Of a stretch of DNA of 64,000 nt, positions 47,184 to 56,765 are shown piece by piece. The DNA is from Microvirga sp. VF16 (GTDB lineage Bacteria > Pseudomonadota > Alphaproteobacteria > Rhizobiales > Beijerinckiaceae). The stretch is from positions 744,001 to 808,000 of the forward strand of contig NZ_CP069355.1 of assembly GCF_016864375.1 (NCBI RefSeq), written 5' to 3'. Both the position numbers and the translations under genes were made by a program. Below the pieces are notes generated by a model. It made no database searches. It was not told the DNA's origin and saw only the letters and a list, made by a program, of their open reading frames with translations. Numbering within the stretch: position 1 is the stretch's first letter; each line of letters begins with the position of its first letter.

Positions 47184-48566
47184 ATGAACGCAGGCGCTCC
47201 TAAATCCGCTGATCTGATCATCAAAGGTGGATGTTGTGTAACAAGCGATCCTGACCAACCTGTACTTGCATCTGGCTCGATCGCGATTAAGGGGGGAGTT
47301 ATCGCGGCAATCGATTCCGACGATGTAGTTGCGGGGGAGTACATAGCCCGGGATATAGTAGATGCAAGGGGCGCAATTGTTCACGCCGGTTTCATCGAAC
47401 CGCACGTGCATCTGACCTCTGCTGGTTTCCATGGCCTTAGCCTCGACGCCCTAGCGCAGTCCGGTCCAACCTATAGTGATTTGAAATCCGCAACAGACGA
47501 TGAAGTCACAGCCGCGCTGGCGGCTGCTTTCTCAGTGGCCATGTTGCGTAAGGGGTTTACCTGTTTTGCCGAGGCGGGAACCGTATTTGAAACGGATGCA
47601 ATGGCCGAGGCTGTTACCGAGTGTGGGGTACGCGCTCTTGTGGCAGCACCGTATGCCTGGGACGAATTGTCCGTAATGAGGGCTTCCGCACCTGGGCTGC
47701 TCGGAGGTGGGATCCTCGATCGGGCGCCTGCCAGTTTCGAGCGGTCGATCGACGCCTGCGCGAAAGAGCTCAAACGTAATGCTAACCCGAAGGCGCTCGT
47801 GCGGGGATTTGTGTGCATCTATGGCGAAGGCAGCGCCAGTGACGAGCTGACTTCAGCGGCTAAGAAGTTAGCCAGGGAGCACAGAGTCATCTTTAATGAA
47901 CATCTGGGCTATCTTTCGGCCAGCTACATCGCGGAACAGGAAAAGTTCGGCATGAGCGGAGTGCGTCGCCTCCAACGGCTCGATGTTCTGGATAATCTGA
48001 CGACGCTGACTCATCTCAATGCGATTTCGGCAGCGGATGCCGACATTCTGGTGACAGAGGGAGTCAATGCGATCTGGTGCCCCCTCAACGTGCTGCAACG
48101 AGCACTTTTCCTGAACAACGAAAGTCAGCATATTGGGTTGCTCCGTCGCGGCGTACCGGTCGGGCTCGCAGTCGACACCTTTCTCAGTTTCCCACCAGGT
48201 GCGCAGGCGATTGCCGCCAGTCTCCTGTCAGGAACTCTCCGCCAGCCGTTGAGCGGTGCCGACATCCTGAGCATGCAAACCCTGGACGCTGCACGCTGCC
48301 TTGGCCTTGATGAAGAAGTTGGCAGCCTTGTTGTCGGAAAGCGGGCTGACATTGTCATACGGGCACCGGGGGACATTACCCAAACTCCGGTCGGGCCGGC
48401 GGACAATCTAATGGGCATGTCGGGAGGCTCAATCCCCGTGGATACCGTAGTTATCGACGGTCGGATCGTGATGCGAGACGGCCAGACGACGCTGGTCGAT
48501 GAACGGGCCACTCTCGACCAAGCGATCGCACAAAGAACGCGTCTGCTGCAACGTGCGGGATTTTGA
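47184..48566 (+). CDS. Metal-dependent amidohydrolase (TrzA/AtzA/cytosine deaminase-like)
   Basis: A 460-residue amidohydrolase-superfamily enzyme. The first metal pair is His74/His76 in GFIEPHVHLTSAG; later ligands are the His in IFNEHLGYLS, the His in LTHLNAISAADADIL and the Asp in GLAVDTFLSFPPG. The C-terminal GSLVVGKRADIVIRAPGD is the usual end of this group. It hydrolyses C-N bonds of deaminase or cyclic-amide substrates in the cytoplasm. Its GGGGA ribosome site precedes the ATG at 47184. The M20 gene follows after four bases, so the two are co-translated and probably act in sequence. Confidence 0.87.
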   Translation: MNAGAPKSADLIIKGGCCVTSDPDQPVLASGSIAIKGGVIAAIDSDDVVAGEYIARDIVDARGAIVHAGFIEPHVHLTSAGFHGLSLDALAQSGPTYSDLKSATDDEVTAALAAAFSVAMLRKGFTCFAEAGTVFETDAMAEAVTECGVRALVAAPYAWDELSVMRASAPGLLGGGILDRAPASFERSIDACAKELKRNANPKALVRGFVCIYGEGSASDELTSAAKKLAREHRVIFNEHLGYLSASYIAEQEKFGMSGVRRLQRLDVLDNLTTLTHLNAISAADADILVTEGVNAIWCPLNVLQRALFLNNESQHIGLLRRGVPVGLAVDTFLSFPPGAQAIAASLLSGTLRQPLSGADILSMQTLDAARCLGLDEEVGSLVVGKRADIVIRAPGDITQTPVGPADNLMGMSGGSIPVDTVVIDGRIVMRDGQTTLVDERATLDQAIAQRTRLLQRAGF

Positions 48567-48570
48567 GCCA

Positions 48571-49767
48571 ATGCTAGACCTCTCGCACTTTGCCCATGGT
48601 CAAGCTAGATCGGACCTTCAGCGGATCATTAAGGATGCTGTCAGCTGGCGGCGAGACTTCCATCAGCACCCCGAACTGCTCTACGCCGTTGTCCGCACTG
48701 CCGGAAAAGTCGCGGAGCGGCTGCGAGCGTTCGGTTGCGACCAAGTCGTCGAAGGCATCGGACAAACCGGAGTTGTCGGAATTATCAATGGACAGTCCAG
48801 CACTGGAGGGCCGACAATCGCCATCCGAGCGGACATGGACGCACTGCCGATCACGGAACAGACCGGAGCCGCTTATCAATCGCTCGAACCGGGGATGATG
48901 CACGCTTGCGGGCATGACGGACACACGTCCATTTTATTGGGAGCAGCCCGCTACCTCGCACAGACGCGGAACTTCAGCGGCCGACTCGTCCTGATCTTCC
49001 AGCCTGCGGAAGAAGGCGGAAAAGGTGCGCAAGCCATGGTAAACGAAGGGCTGATGGAGCGCTTCGGCATCGAGGAGGTTTACGCGCTACACAACATGCC
49101 TGGATTGCCTGTTGGACAGTTTGCCATCACGGCTGGGCCCATCATGGCGGCATCGGACCGCTTCAAAATTACTGTCAACGGACGCGGCGGTCACGCTGCG
49201 AGCCCCCATTTGACCATTGACCCCCTCGTTATATCCGCTTACCTGGTCACATCCCTTCAGACGATTGTTTCGAGAAGCATCGATCCGCTGGACAATGCAG
49301 TAGTGACGGTCGGCACCATCAACGGTGGGCAAGCACCCAATGTGATTGCAGATCAGGTTGTGCTTCGTGGAACCGTGAGATCGCTGAACGAGCGGACACG
49401 CAAACATTGTCAGGATCAACTCGTTCAGATCTGCGACCGGCTGACCCAAGCTTTCGGTGGCCGTGCCACGGTCGATTACGATCTTGGGCATCCGGTCACG
49501 CTGAACCATACGGATGCCACCCGGATCCTGGCCGATGCAGCCCGGTGTGTTGTCGGCGCTGATGCAGTCGACGATGCCGTCGCACCCTTTATGGGCTCCG
49601 AAGATTTTGCCTTCATGCTCCACGCCCGGCCCGGCGCATATATTTTCATGGGGAACGGCGACAGCGCACCCCTTCACCATTCGGGCTATGACTTCAACGA
49701 TGAGGCCATGGGCTATGGCATCGGCCTCTGGATTGCTCTGGTCGAGGCGCGGCTTGGGCGCTCATAG
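48571..49767 (+). CDS. M20 family amidohydrolase (aminoacylase/hippurate hydrolase type)
   Basis: A 398-residue M20D hydrolase. Motifs: FHQHPELLY near residue 31, IRADMDALP (about 85-93), MHACGHDGH (about 110-118, metal Cys and His), FQPAEEGGKGA with the catalytic Glu pair, and GSEDFAFML near the C-terminus. It removes acyl or carbamoyl groups from amino acids. Its start lies four bases after the amidohydrolase stop. In this cluster it could release the free beta-amino acid for the transaminase at 52198-53514. Confidence 0.88.
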   Translation: MLDLSHFAHGQARSDLQRIIKDAVSWRRDFHQHPELLYAVVRTAGKVAERLRAFGCDQVVEGIGQTGVVGIINGQSSTGGPTIAIRADMDALPITEQTGAAYQSLEPGMMHACGHDGHTSILLGAARYLAQTRNFSGRLVLIFQPAEEGGKGAQAMVNEGLMERFGIEEVYALHNMPGLPVGQFAITAGPIMAASDRFKITVNGRGGHAASPHLTIDPLVISAYLVTSLQTIVSRSIDPLDNAVVTVGTINGGQAPNVIADQVVLRGTVRSLNERTRKHCQDQLVQICDRLTQAFGGRATVDYDLGHPVTLNHTDATRILADAARCVVGADAVDDAVAPFMGSEDFAFMLHARPGAYIFMGNGDSAPLHHSGYDFNDEAMGYGIGLWIALVEARLGRS

Positions 49768-49885
49768 GAATATAGGGTAGGGTTGCCGAACGGCAGTCAC
49801 GGCCAGGCGTCTGCTTGCCAACAAGTTGTGCAGAAGGTAAATTGCTCTGCAAATAGGCGGACGGCGGCTGAGCAAGGAATACGGT

Positions 49886-50890
49886 GTGACTGCTATTCTC
49901 GATCAAGTGACGGTTGGTAGGTCTTTTGCTCGACTACTGCGCCATCCCAGTGGTGTGCCGGATGCGGTGCGGATTGTACCACCCACTAACCTTGGCGAGG
50001 GCTATGAAGATGCATTCCCTACAAATGACGATGTGCTGATCACATCAAAGCAGATCACGGCCCGCAAGACTTTCGAAGATCAGGAGCCTGGACTTGGACG
50101 ACTAGTTTTCTTGTTTCATCTCCAGGGCCATCGTGCGGTTGACGTTCCTGGTTCAGGGCGCCAAGATCTCTACGTGCCAACGTTTGTCACTTATTATCAC
50201 CCTGAGGGCTTACCTCGAACAAGCACTTGGTCGGAAGGGGATACCGAGACTTCCATACTGCTCGGGTTTTGGCCCCAAAGACCACCTAAGCCTGTCGAGA
50301 GAGCGCTTCAGGCACGCTCTGACGTGCAAACACTGATCCCACAGCGCGATGACCCTTCGTTCTGGCTTGAATTCCCGCTGACGGTGGATATGGAGCGCGC
50401 AGCGAGGCAGATTGCGTCGCCCAGCATTCATCCTTCGGTTATGCAGGAGTATCTTTCAGCCAAAGCCAACGAACTGCTTTGCTTGGGCATTGACGCAATT
50501 GTTACATCGTTTTCCAAAGGGAAAGACAGATTCGCTGAGGAAAAGTCGAAGCTCGATTTTGTAGTGAGGATTATTGAAGAGAATTTCCGGACGACACCGA
50601 CAGTAGGATTCCTGGCAGAGCAAGTGAATGCTGACCCAGCTATCCTCTCGAGCTTGTTCCTTGAACGTTTCGGCTGCACGATTGCTGAGTATTGTGCTCG
50701 TAAGCGGATGGAAATGGCTAGTCGGCTTCTTTCAACTACCGATATGCCTCTGAAGCAGGTCGCCTACGAGGTTGGATATAATCACGTCTCCAACTTCAAT
50801 CTGGCATTCCGTAGGACCTTCGGGGTGACGCCGATGCACACAAGACGCCGTGAACCCGGTGCTGGGCCCACAAGCTCGCAGGCGGTCTGA
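49886..50890 (+). CDS. AraC family transcriptional regulator
   Basis: A 334-residue regulator. The C-terminal DNA-binding domain (about 230-325) has two helix-turn-helix units, TPTVGFLAEQVNADPAILSS and MPLKQVAYEVGYNHVSNFNL followed by AFRRTFGVTP, the AraC signature. The N-terminal 200 residues form the variable sensing domain. It starts with GTG, preceded by AAGGA. It sits between the hydrolase pair and the BKACE gene, in the same direction. The direct repeats in the two promoter blocks upstream of the importer genes are its likely sites. Confidence 0.92.
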   Translation: MTAILDQVTVGRSFARLLRHPSGVPDAVRIVPPTNLGEGYEDAFPTNDDVLITSKQITARKTFEDQEPGLGRLVFLFHLQGHRAVDVPGSGRQDLYVPTFVTYYHPEGLPRTSTWSEGDTETSILLGFWPQRPPKPVERALQARSDVQTLIPQRDDPSFWLEFPLTVDMERAARQIASPSIHPSVMQEYLSAKANELLCLGIDAIVTSFSKGKDRFAEEKSKLDFVVRIIEENFRTTPTVGFLAEQVNADPAILSSLFLERFGCTIAEYCARKRMEMASRLLSTTDMPLKQVAYEVGYNHVSNFNLAFRRTFGVTPMHTRRREPGAGPTSSQAV

Positions 50891-51280
50891 AGGCGCTATA
50901 ACGGAAGCAAAATAGGCTTGGTCATCCAAGACTGTCGCGCCATGGCTCGCCAATAGCGGACCTCCATTGAACCTATTGAGTAGCGGCGCTGACACACATC
51001 CACTCCTGCTGAACGGCAGCGGATGATTTCCCGCCCGATCAAAATCCGACGAGCCAAACTAACCTCTTGTCTATGACCTGATCCTTCGACGCCATCGGGT
51101 CAGCGTACCTTCACGTCATTGATCCGGTAAAACCTTGTGGCTCTGCTCGAGGACGAGCTCGCAGAAAAGTCCTGGATCATAAAAATAGCCATGTGCTCAA
51201 TAATGCGCCGATGTCGCTTGTCCCAGTCGAGGAGGTCTATCTTAACCCAGCATTTCGATAGAGGTTAAACGGGTTCCGCC
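50891..51280. promoter_or_regulatory. Upstream region of the BKACE gene
   Basis: No gene is seen. A weak resemblance to the importer promoter blocks occurs at 51176-51210: CATAAAA at 51178-51184 and CAATAAT at 51198-51204, 20 bp apart, with AATAGCCA between. It may be a third, poorer site of the same regulator, or chance. Confidence 0.3.
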
Positions 51281-52195
51281 TTGACTGAGAAAGCCATAAT
51301 TACTTGCGCGGTGACGGGTTCCGCCCACACCCCGACAATGTCTCCCTATCTGCCGATCAGCGCCAAACAGATTGAAGACGAGGCAGTAGCTGCCGCTAAA
51401 GCAGGTGCGGCAGTTGTTCACTTGCACGCCCGCAACCCCGAAAACGGCCAAGCTTCTTACGACCCTGATCTATTTGCCGCATTCGTACCAAACATCCGGT
51501 CGAGATCTAACGTCGTGATCAATATTTCGACAGGCGGGAGCGGAGCGATCGACCAACGCATGGCTGCGGCATTAGCCGTTAAGCCAGAGATGGCGTCGTT
51601 GAACATGGGCTCGCTTTCGCCCTATGGGCGGGAGCAGATCCTTGGCAAATTCGCCGAGTGGAAACATGATTGGGAAGTCGAGCAATTCCGAGCTGCACGC
51701 CACCGGACTTATTCCAACACCGAAGATGGGATCGAAACCATTCTCCGCAGCGTTGGTGGCCAAGGCACGCGGTTCGAATGTGAATGCTACGATGTCAGTC
51801 ACCTCTATAACTTGGCGTATTTTGCCGATAAGGGACTGATCGAGCCGCCGTTTATTATTCAGACAATCTTCGGGTTCTCTGGAGGGATCGGACTGCATTT
51901 CGAGAATGTGGTCCATATGCAGACCATCGCGCGCCGCTTGTTTGGCGAAGATTATTACTGGTCGATCATCGCGCCGGGCCGAAACCAGTTCAAGTACTGC
52001 GCGATGGCCGCCATGATGGGCGGCAACGTTCGCGTTGGTCTCGAAGACAATCTTTACCTCGAGAAGGGGCAGCTTGCCAAAAGCAATGCTGAGCAGGTGC
52101 GTCGCATGCGCGAAATCCTGTCCTTGCTATCCATTGACATCTGCACGCCGGATGAAGTGCGCACAAAATTTAAACTCAATGAAATGGCAGTCTAG
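51281..52195 (+). CDS. Beta-keto acid cleavage enzyme (BKACE, DUF849 family)
   Basis: A 304-residue BKACE family protein. The N-terminal KAIITCAVTGSAHTPTMSPYLP and AAVVHLHARNPENG are family hallmarks; His47 and His49 of HLHAR are zinc ligands in the known structures of 3-keto-5-aminohexanoate cleavage enzyme. The family condenses a beta-keto acid with acetyl-CoA and yields acetoacetate plus a new acyl-CoA. It starts at TTG 51281 (no ATG is available at the right place). Stop and following start are adjacent, coupling it to the aminotransferase. Substrate class within BKACE is not known. Confidence 0.93.
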   Translation: MTEKAIITCAVTGSAHTPTMSPYLPISAKQIEDEAVAAAKAGAAVVHLHARNPENGQASYDPDLFAAFVPNIRSRSNVVINISTGGSGAIDQRMAAALAVKPEMASLNMGSLSPYGREQILGKFAEWKHDWEVEQFRAARHRTYSNTEDGIETILRSVGGQGTRFECECYDVSHLYNLAYFADKGLIEPPFIIQTIFGFSGGIGLHFENVVHMQTIARRLFGEDYYWSIIAPGRNQFKYCAMAAMMGGNVRVGLEDNLYLEKGQLAKSNAEQVRRMREILSLLSIDICTPDEVRTKFKLNEMAV

Positions 52196-52197
52196 TG

Positions 52198-53514
52198 ATG
52201 CTGAAACAAAACCGAACGGCAAACTATAGCCTTGAACAGGTGCTCGACGAACTGGAGCGCGACTATATTGCGAGCCATCCCAAAAGTGCGGCGCACGTCA
52301 AAAGGGCCGCGGAGGTCCTTCCAGGTGGCAGCACACGGACTGTGTTGCATTTTGATCCTTTCCCGCTTGTGATCGCTCGCGCGTCCGGAAGCCAACTTGT
52401 TGACCTTGATGGCCATACCTATACCGACTTCGCGAACGACTTTACTGCCGCGTTCTATGGCCATAGCGATCCCGTAGTCGTCAACGCATTAATCGATGCG
52501 ATCAAGAACGGCCTCAGTTTTGGCGGCCTGAACGTCTATGAAGAGAAGCTAGCAAGGGAAATCTGTTCGCGTTTCGATTCAATTGACCGTGTACGGTTCT
52601 GTAACTCGGGCACTGAAGCCAATTTGATCGCCTTGCAGCTAGCCAAGCAGGCGACCGGGCGATCCAAAATCCTGGCCTTCACTGGCGGCTATCACGGTAG
52701 CATGTTGAGCTTCCTCGGTGGGAAGAACATCAACTACGGGACTAGCGATTTCGTGTTCGCGGACTTCAACTCAGAGGAGTCGGTCGAGGCGGCCGTTGCG
52801 GGAGTTCTGCATGATCTTGCAGCAATCGTGGTTGAGCCCATGATCGGCAGTGGCGGGGGTATCTTGGCGGAGGTCAAATTCCTTAGCTTCCTGCGGAACT
52901 TTTCGCAGAAGCACGGCGCGCTTCTGATTTTCGACGAGGTGCAGACGGCTCGCATGGCACGTGGTGGATTGCAGGAGATATTCGGGATCCGCCCTGACCT
53001 GACAACATTGGGCAAATTCCTCGGAGGAGGCGGAAGTTTCGGTGCCTTCGGCGGGGCCGCAGCATTTATGGACCTGTTTGATGCAACGCGCCAAGGAGCG
53101 ATCCCTCATGGGGGAACCTTCAACAACAACATAATGTCCATGGCCGCCGGTTATGCTGGCTACAGCAGAGTTGGTACACCTGAAGCCATCGCGGTGGCGA
53201 ACAACCGAGCAGCAGGTTTAAGGCAGAGCCTGACCCAAGTCGCGGAAAGTGCGGGTGTGCCGATCCAACTCGGAGGATATGGCACGATTATTTCTATTCA
53301 CTTCCAGTCCAGCCTGCTTACTCGGCCTGCCGACATCAGAACCAACGCACAACAAAGGAAGCTCGTCCATTTGGAGTTGCTAAGGCGACACGTTTACGCG
53401 GCGCGCCGGGGAACGATCAATCTGTCGCTCGCAAATAGTGACGAAGACGTTGACCATTACGTTCGGGCCTTTGCTGATATCTGTGAAGCACATTCACCGC
53501 TTTTGCAGAACTAG
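52198..53514 (+). CDS. Class III aminotransferase, glutamate-1-semialdehyde mutase-like; probable beta-amino acid transaminase
   Basis: A 438-residue PLP enzyme. PLP Lys273 is in TTLGKFLGGG, Asp246 in LLIFDEVQTAR, and the phosphate-binding SGTEAN is at 137-142. Segments VLHFDPFPLVIARASG, DLDGHTYTDFANDFTAAFYGH and GTFNNNIMSMAAGYAGYSRV closely follow what I recall of the beta-phenylalanine aminotransferase of Variovorax, including the PFPL motif that contacts the substrate. Such enzymes turn (S)-beta-amino acids into beta-keto acids, exactly what the upstream BKACE gene needs. The ATG at 52198 lies directly behind the BKACE stop; a GTG at 52195 is possible. Confidence 0.85.
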   Translation: MLKQNRTANYSLEQVLDELERDYIASHPKSAAHVKRAAEVLPGGSTRTVLHFDPFPLVIARASGSQLVDLDGHTYTDFANDFTAAFYGHSDPVVVNALIDAIKNGLSFGGLNVYEEKLAREICSRFDSIDRVRFCNSGTEANLIALQLAKQATGRSKILAFTGGYHGSMLSFLGGKNINYGTSDFVFADFNSEESVEAAVAGVLHDLAAIVVEPMIGSGGGILAEVKFLSFLRNFSQKHGALLIFDEVQTARMARGGLQEIFGIRPDLTTLGKFLGGGGSFGAFGGAAAFMDLFDATRQGAIPHGGTFNNNIMSMAAGYAGYSRVGTPEAIAVANNRAAGLRQSLTQVAESAGVPIQLGGYGTIISIHFQSSLLTRPADIRTNAQQRKLVHLELLRRHVYAARRGTINLSLANSDEDVDHYVRAFADICEAHSPLLQN

Positions 53515-53540
53515 GGCTCGGAAGTGTTAGGGAGTTACAG

Positions 53541-54020
53541 ATGAGTCAAGCGCCGTACCCATCCGACCGGGCAATTTCCGGGCCTTGGACTGACGAACAG
53601 CTGCGTGACATGCCATTACGTGGCTTCCAAAAGGCTCTCGGCGTTGTGTATGACGAGATTGCCCCCGACAGGATCACGGCACATGTTGTGTTGACTGAGA
53701 TACACCGAAATTCAGTCGGCGGCCTGCATGGTGGTGTCTTGATGGCCTTCGCAGACTGTCTCGGAGCAGTGGGTGCTCTTCAGCATCTCAAGTCTGGAGA
53801 GACGACGGCAACTTTAGAATCGAAGACAAACTTTGTGGGTAGCGGAACCGGCAACGAAATGCGTGCAGAGTGCACGCCCATTCATGTAGGTAGGCGTACG
53901 TCGGTATGGATGACAAAGGTGACAAACGAGCGCGGCAAACTGTTGTCCGTTACAACGCAAACACAAATCCATCTAAGTTCACGCACTGTCACTCCAGAAC
54001 AAATGACACTACAAACTTGA
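53541..54020 (+). CDS. Hotdog-fold thioesterase, PaaI type
   Basis: A 159-residue single hotdog domain. The HGG motif is at 63-65 in VGGLHGGVLMAFADCLG, the helix that faces the CoA thioester; ESKTNFVGSGTGNEMRAEC is the following strand pair. It hydrolyses an acyl-CoA in the cytoplasm. It lies 26 bp after the aminotransferase with a GGGAG ribosome site, so it is the last step encoded in this operon and would release the acid from the acyl-CoA made by BKACE. Confidence 0.88.
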   Translation: MSQAPYPSDRAISGPWTDEQLRDMPLRGFQKALGVVYDEIAPDRITAHVVLTEIHRNSVGGLHGGVLMAFADCLGAVGALQHLKSGETTATLESKTNFVGSGTGNEMRAECTPIHVGRRTSVWMTKVTNERGKLLSVTTQTQIHLSSRTVTPEQMTLQT

Positions 54021-54354
54021 AGACCCGGTTAGCCGGTCGTTCGGGCAGCTTGTCACATTGACTGGATAGTTGAGCGATCTCGCATAGCAGATCAGATAAT
54101 GCAATTCGAGTCATCCGGTGTGACCAGTCCTCACTGGATGCCTCAGATGAATAGTTGGCGCTGTCGCAATTTTTGGCTGCGAACAGAAAGATCCGAGCGC
54201 GGTTCGTATTCGTTTATGCGGCGAGCCGCTCAAATCGCTCGGCGAGGACAATTGCTGGGTGCAGGCGTACGTCTGTCCCTTTCGCATCATGTGCACTATC
54301 TCGATGCCGACCGGAATTTTGCGAATGCTACTCACTGACTTGACCCACATCATC
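54021..54354. other. Intergenic region after the thioesterase
   Basis: No gene or RNA is recognised. It leads into fragments of older genes. Confidence 0.4.
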
Positions 54355-54610
54355 GGGCGAACCCGCCCCCTACATCGGGCCGTTGCTTGCGGCGTCTCCG
54401 ATGCCGGATCCCAGACGGGTTCGGCTGGAGGTGCCCGTGGAGGGTGAAGTCCCTAGCCAACGATCCCCTTCTGGTTATACGTTTCACCCGCGCTGCCCGC
54501 TTGTCGTCGAGCGTCGCCGAATCGAAGTGTCACCTTTGGTGCCGATGGCAGATGGGCGCATCGTGACCTGCCATGTACCCACTCCAGCCGCAGATAGATC
54601 CGACCAGTAG
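54355..54610 (+). pseudogene. C-terminal remnant of an oligopeptide ABC ATP-binding protein (OppF/DppF type)
   Basis: From about 54365 the translation runs PYIGPLLAASPMPDP, LEVPVEGEVPSQRSPSGY, TFHPRCPLVVERR and DGRIVTCHVPTP, matching the last 75 residues of the DppF-type protein at 30483-31532 (VEAPVEGEVPSPVKPPSGC, AFHPRCPLAEERC). All ATPase motifs are missing. It shows that a second peptide-type importer once lay here. Confidence 0.75.
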
Positions 54611-54680
54611 CCGCGAGGACCAAGCATCCGATAGGTCCCATGGCTAAACACAGGCTCTTCACAACTACGCTCAGGGCTCG

Positions 54681-55386
54681 TTAATTGAGGTAGAAGACGA
54701 CGGCAGCCGCGATGCAGATGACCGAGAAGGTGTGGGCGCAGCGGTCATAGCGGGTCGCGATCCGGCGCCAGTCCTTGAACCTGGCAAGCATCTTTTCGAC
54801 CTTGTGAGGTTGCCGATACAGTGGCTTGTCATAGGCAATTGGCACCTTGCGGCTCTTGGCTGGCTGAACGCAGGGCGACGAGAGCCCGCCGGAACCAGTT
54901 GCTGTCGCAGTCCTGATCTGTAGTCAGCGTTGCGCCAGTCGGCAGCGCCTCCAGGATGACCCGCGCGCCCTTGTGATCGCTCATCTGACCCTCAGATAAC
55001 AGCAGGATGATCGGCCGCCCCACCTCATCGCAGACAGCGTGGAGCTTGGAGTTCAGGCCGCCTTTCGTGCGCCCGATACGACGGGGAACATCTCCTTTTG
55101 AGCAGGCTCGCCGCAGTCCGGTGTGCCTTCAGGTGGGTGGCATCGATCATGATCCGCTCGGGCTTGGGACCCTCACCCGCCAGAGCCGCGAAGATCCGGT
55201 CAAACACACCCAGCCTGCTCCAGCGCATGAACCGGTTGTAGAGCGTCTCGTGCGGCCCAAACTCCTTGGGGCGTCTTTCCACTGTAGGCCGTTGCGGATC
55301 ACGTACACGATCCGGCTCACCACGCGCCGGTCATCTACCCGTGGAACCCCATGAGCCAGCGGGAAGAATGGAGAAATCCGCGCCAT
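54681..55386 (-). pseudogene. IS5 family (IS427 group) transposase, frameshifted
   Basis: On the minus strand the pieces MARISPFFPLAHGVPRVDDRR, then FGPHETLYNRFMRWSRLGVF plus GPKPERIMIDATHLKAHRTA, then GRPIILLLSEGQMSDHKGAR, and at the end ICIAAAVVFYLN follow the order of an IS427-group transposase, but they lie in different frames with at least three breaks. Catalytic Asp in MIDATHLK is present. This group can use one programmed frameshift, but the number of breaks here points to decay. The ends lie near 54674 and 55430, where GGGCTC occurs in opposite orientation. Confidence 0.8.
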
Positions 55387-55454
55387 CTAGCGCTCGCTCA
55401 GCAGAAACAGATCTCCCATTCAGAGCCCCCTTCGAGAAGGCTCTGAATCATAAC

Positions 55455-55515
55455 TCAGCTCAAATTAATAGTTCCCGATCCTAGGCCTGCATAGTTGGTC
55501 ATCACCTCCTCCTGC
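55455..55515 (-). pseudogene. 5' stub of an IS110-type transposase cut by the IS5 element
   Basis: On the minus strand GGAGGAGGTG precedes ATG AC..., giving MTNYAGL, which resembles the usual start of a rhizobial IS110 subgroup (M-xx-YAGLDVS). After seven codons the match is lost next to the IS5 boundary. Only the start is present. Confidence 0.3.
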
Positions 55516-55745
55516 TCTGTTGGGGAAATCAGACTGTCGCCTGATTGGCGTCTGCGCTGCATGCTAAGAGGGGATTTGCCCCTGATCATAAACCTTCGTC
55601 CCACGGCATAACGATCAGTGGTCGCACACCTCGCTCGCCCCAACTATGTGTGTCGGACAAACAACTAGAGGGGGCTTCCGTGCGGATGGTACATGGGGCG
55701 ATGTCCGCCTATGTCAGGCGAACGCAGGTGCACGTCGAGGGGAGC

Positions 55746-55967
55746 AACGATCCTCAATGGAGCGAGGATCGCGCCAACTCGATTGTAGGTGCGAACGCTC
55801 TTATGACTGAGGGCAAGACATTCACAGACGGATCCTTGATCATCGGCTCGCCAGCGAGGGTTGTGAGCTCACTCAATGCCGATGCCGTTCAGCGTCTCCG
55901 TTCGAGTGCAGCACGTTTTGTCAACAACAGCCTTCGATACACAACCGAGCTTGTTCGTATCGAATAA
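55746..55967 (+). pseudogene. C-terminal remnant of a gamma-carbonic anhydrase family protein
   Basis: The translation SIVGANALMTEGKTFTDGSLIIGSPARVVSSL and the helical ending RFVNNSLRYTTELVRIE match the last 65 residues of gamma-class carbonic anhydrase/PaaY-type hexapeptide proteins. The metal-site histidines lie upstream in that family and are absent here. The open frame extends further left but without similarity. Confidence 0.65.
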
Positions 55968-56027
55968 GATTCTCCCGAGAGACTGTGATCGGAAATGAAG
56001 GATCTGAATTCAACTGGAGTGCAGCCA

Positions 56028-56765
56028 ATGGATAAGGTTTACAGCGACGCGCGCTCGGCGCTGGCTGGCCTGGTCAAGGATGGCATGACCATCATGGCCG
56101 GGGGCTTCGGTCTCTGCGGCATTCCGGAGGCGCTGATCGAGGCGATTCGTGATTCGGGGGCGAAGGACCTGACCTTCATCTCCAACAATGCGGGCGTGGA
56201 TGGGGTCGGCCTCGGCCGCCTGCTGGAAACCCGCCAGATCCGCAAGATGATCTCGTCCTATGTGGGTGAGAACAAGCTCTTCGCCCAGCAGTACCTCTCG
56301 GGCGAGCTTGAGCTTGAGTTCAACCCGCAGGGCACGCTGGCCGAGCGCATCCGCGCCGGCGGCGCCGGCATTCCGGCCTTCTACACCAAGACCGGTGTGG
56401 GCACCCTCATCGCAGAGGGCAAGGAAGTGCGCGAGTTCAACGGCGAGAAATACGTCATGGAGACCGGGCTGTTTGCCGACATCTCGGTGGTTCATGCCTG
56501 GAAGGGCGATACGGAAGGCAACCTCGTCTACCGGAAGACCGCCCGCAACTTCAATCCGATGATGGCCACCGCCTCGCGCATGACCATCGCCGAAGTCGAG
56601 CATCTGGTGCCGGCCGGCGAGATCGACCCGGATTGCATGCACACGCCGGGCATCTTCGTGAAGCGCATGGTGCATGTGCCGAACCCGGTCAAACATATCG
56701 AGCAACGCACGACCCGCAAACGCGCCGAGGCGGCTGTGCCGGCGGGAGCAGGGGAGGAAGTCTGA
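56028..56765 (+). CDS. scoA: 3-oxoacid CoA-transferase subunit A (copy 2)
   Basis: A 245-residue alpha subunit nearly identical to copy 1 (11655-12392); MAGGFGLCGIPEAL is the CoA-binding segment. The ATG at 56028 gives MDKVYSDARSALAGLV. Bases 56058-56395 equal 11685-12022 exactly (338 bp), while the rest differs at scattered, mostly silent sites. It overlaps subunit B by one base. Its place after the BKACE/aminotransferase cluster suggests it may activate the acetoacetate released by BKACE, although pseudogene debris separates the two. Confidence 0.93.
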   Translation: MDKVYSDARSALAGLVKDGMTIMAGGFGLCGIPEALIEAIRDSGAKDLTFISNNAGVDGVGLGRLLETRQIRKMISSYVGENKLFAQQYLSGELELEFNPQGTLAERIRAGGAGIPAFYTKTGVGTLIAEGKEVREFNGEKYVMETGLFADISVVHAWKGDTEGNLVYRKTARNFNPMMATASRMTIAEVEHLVPAGEIDPDCMHTPGIFVKRMVHVPNPVKHIEQRTTRKRAEAAVPAGAGEEV

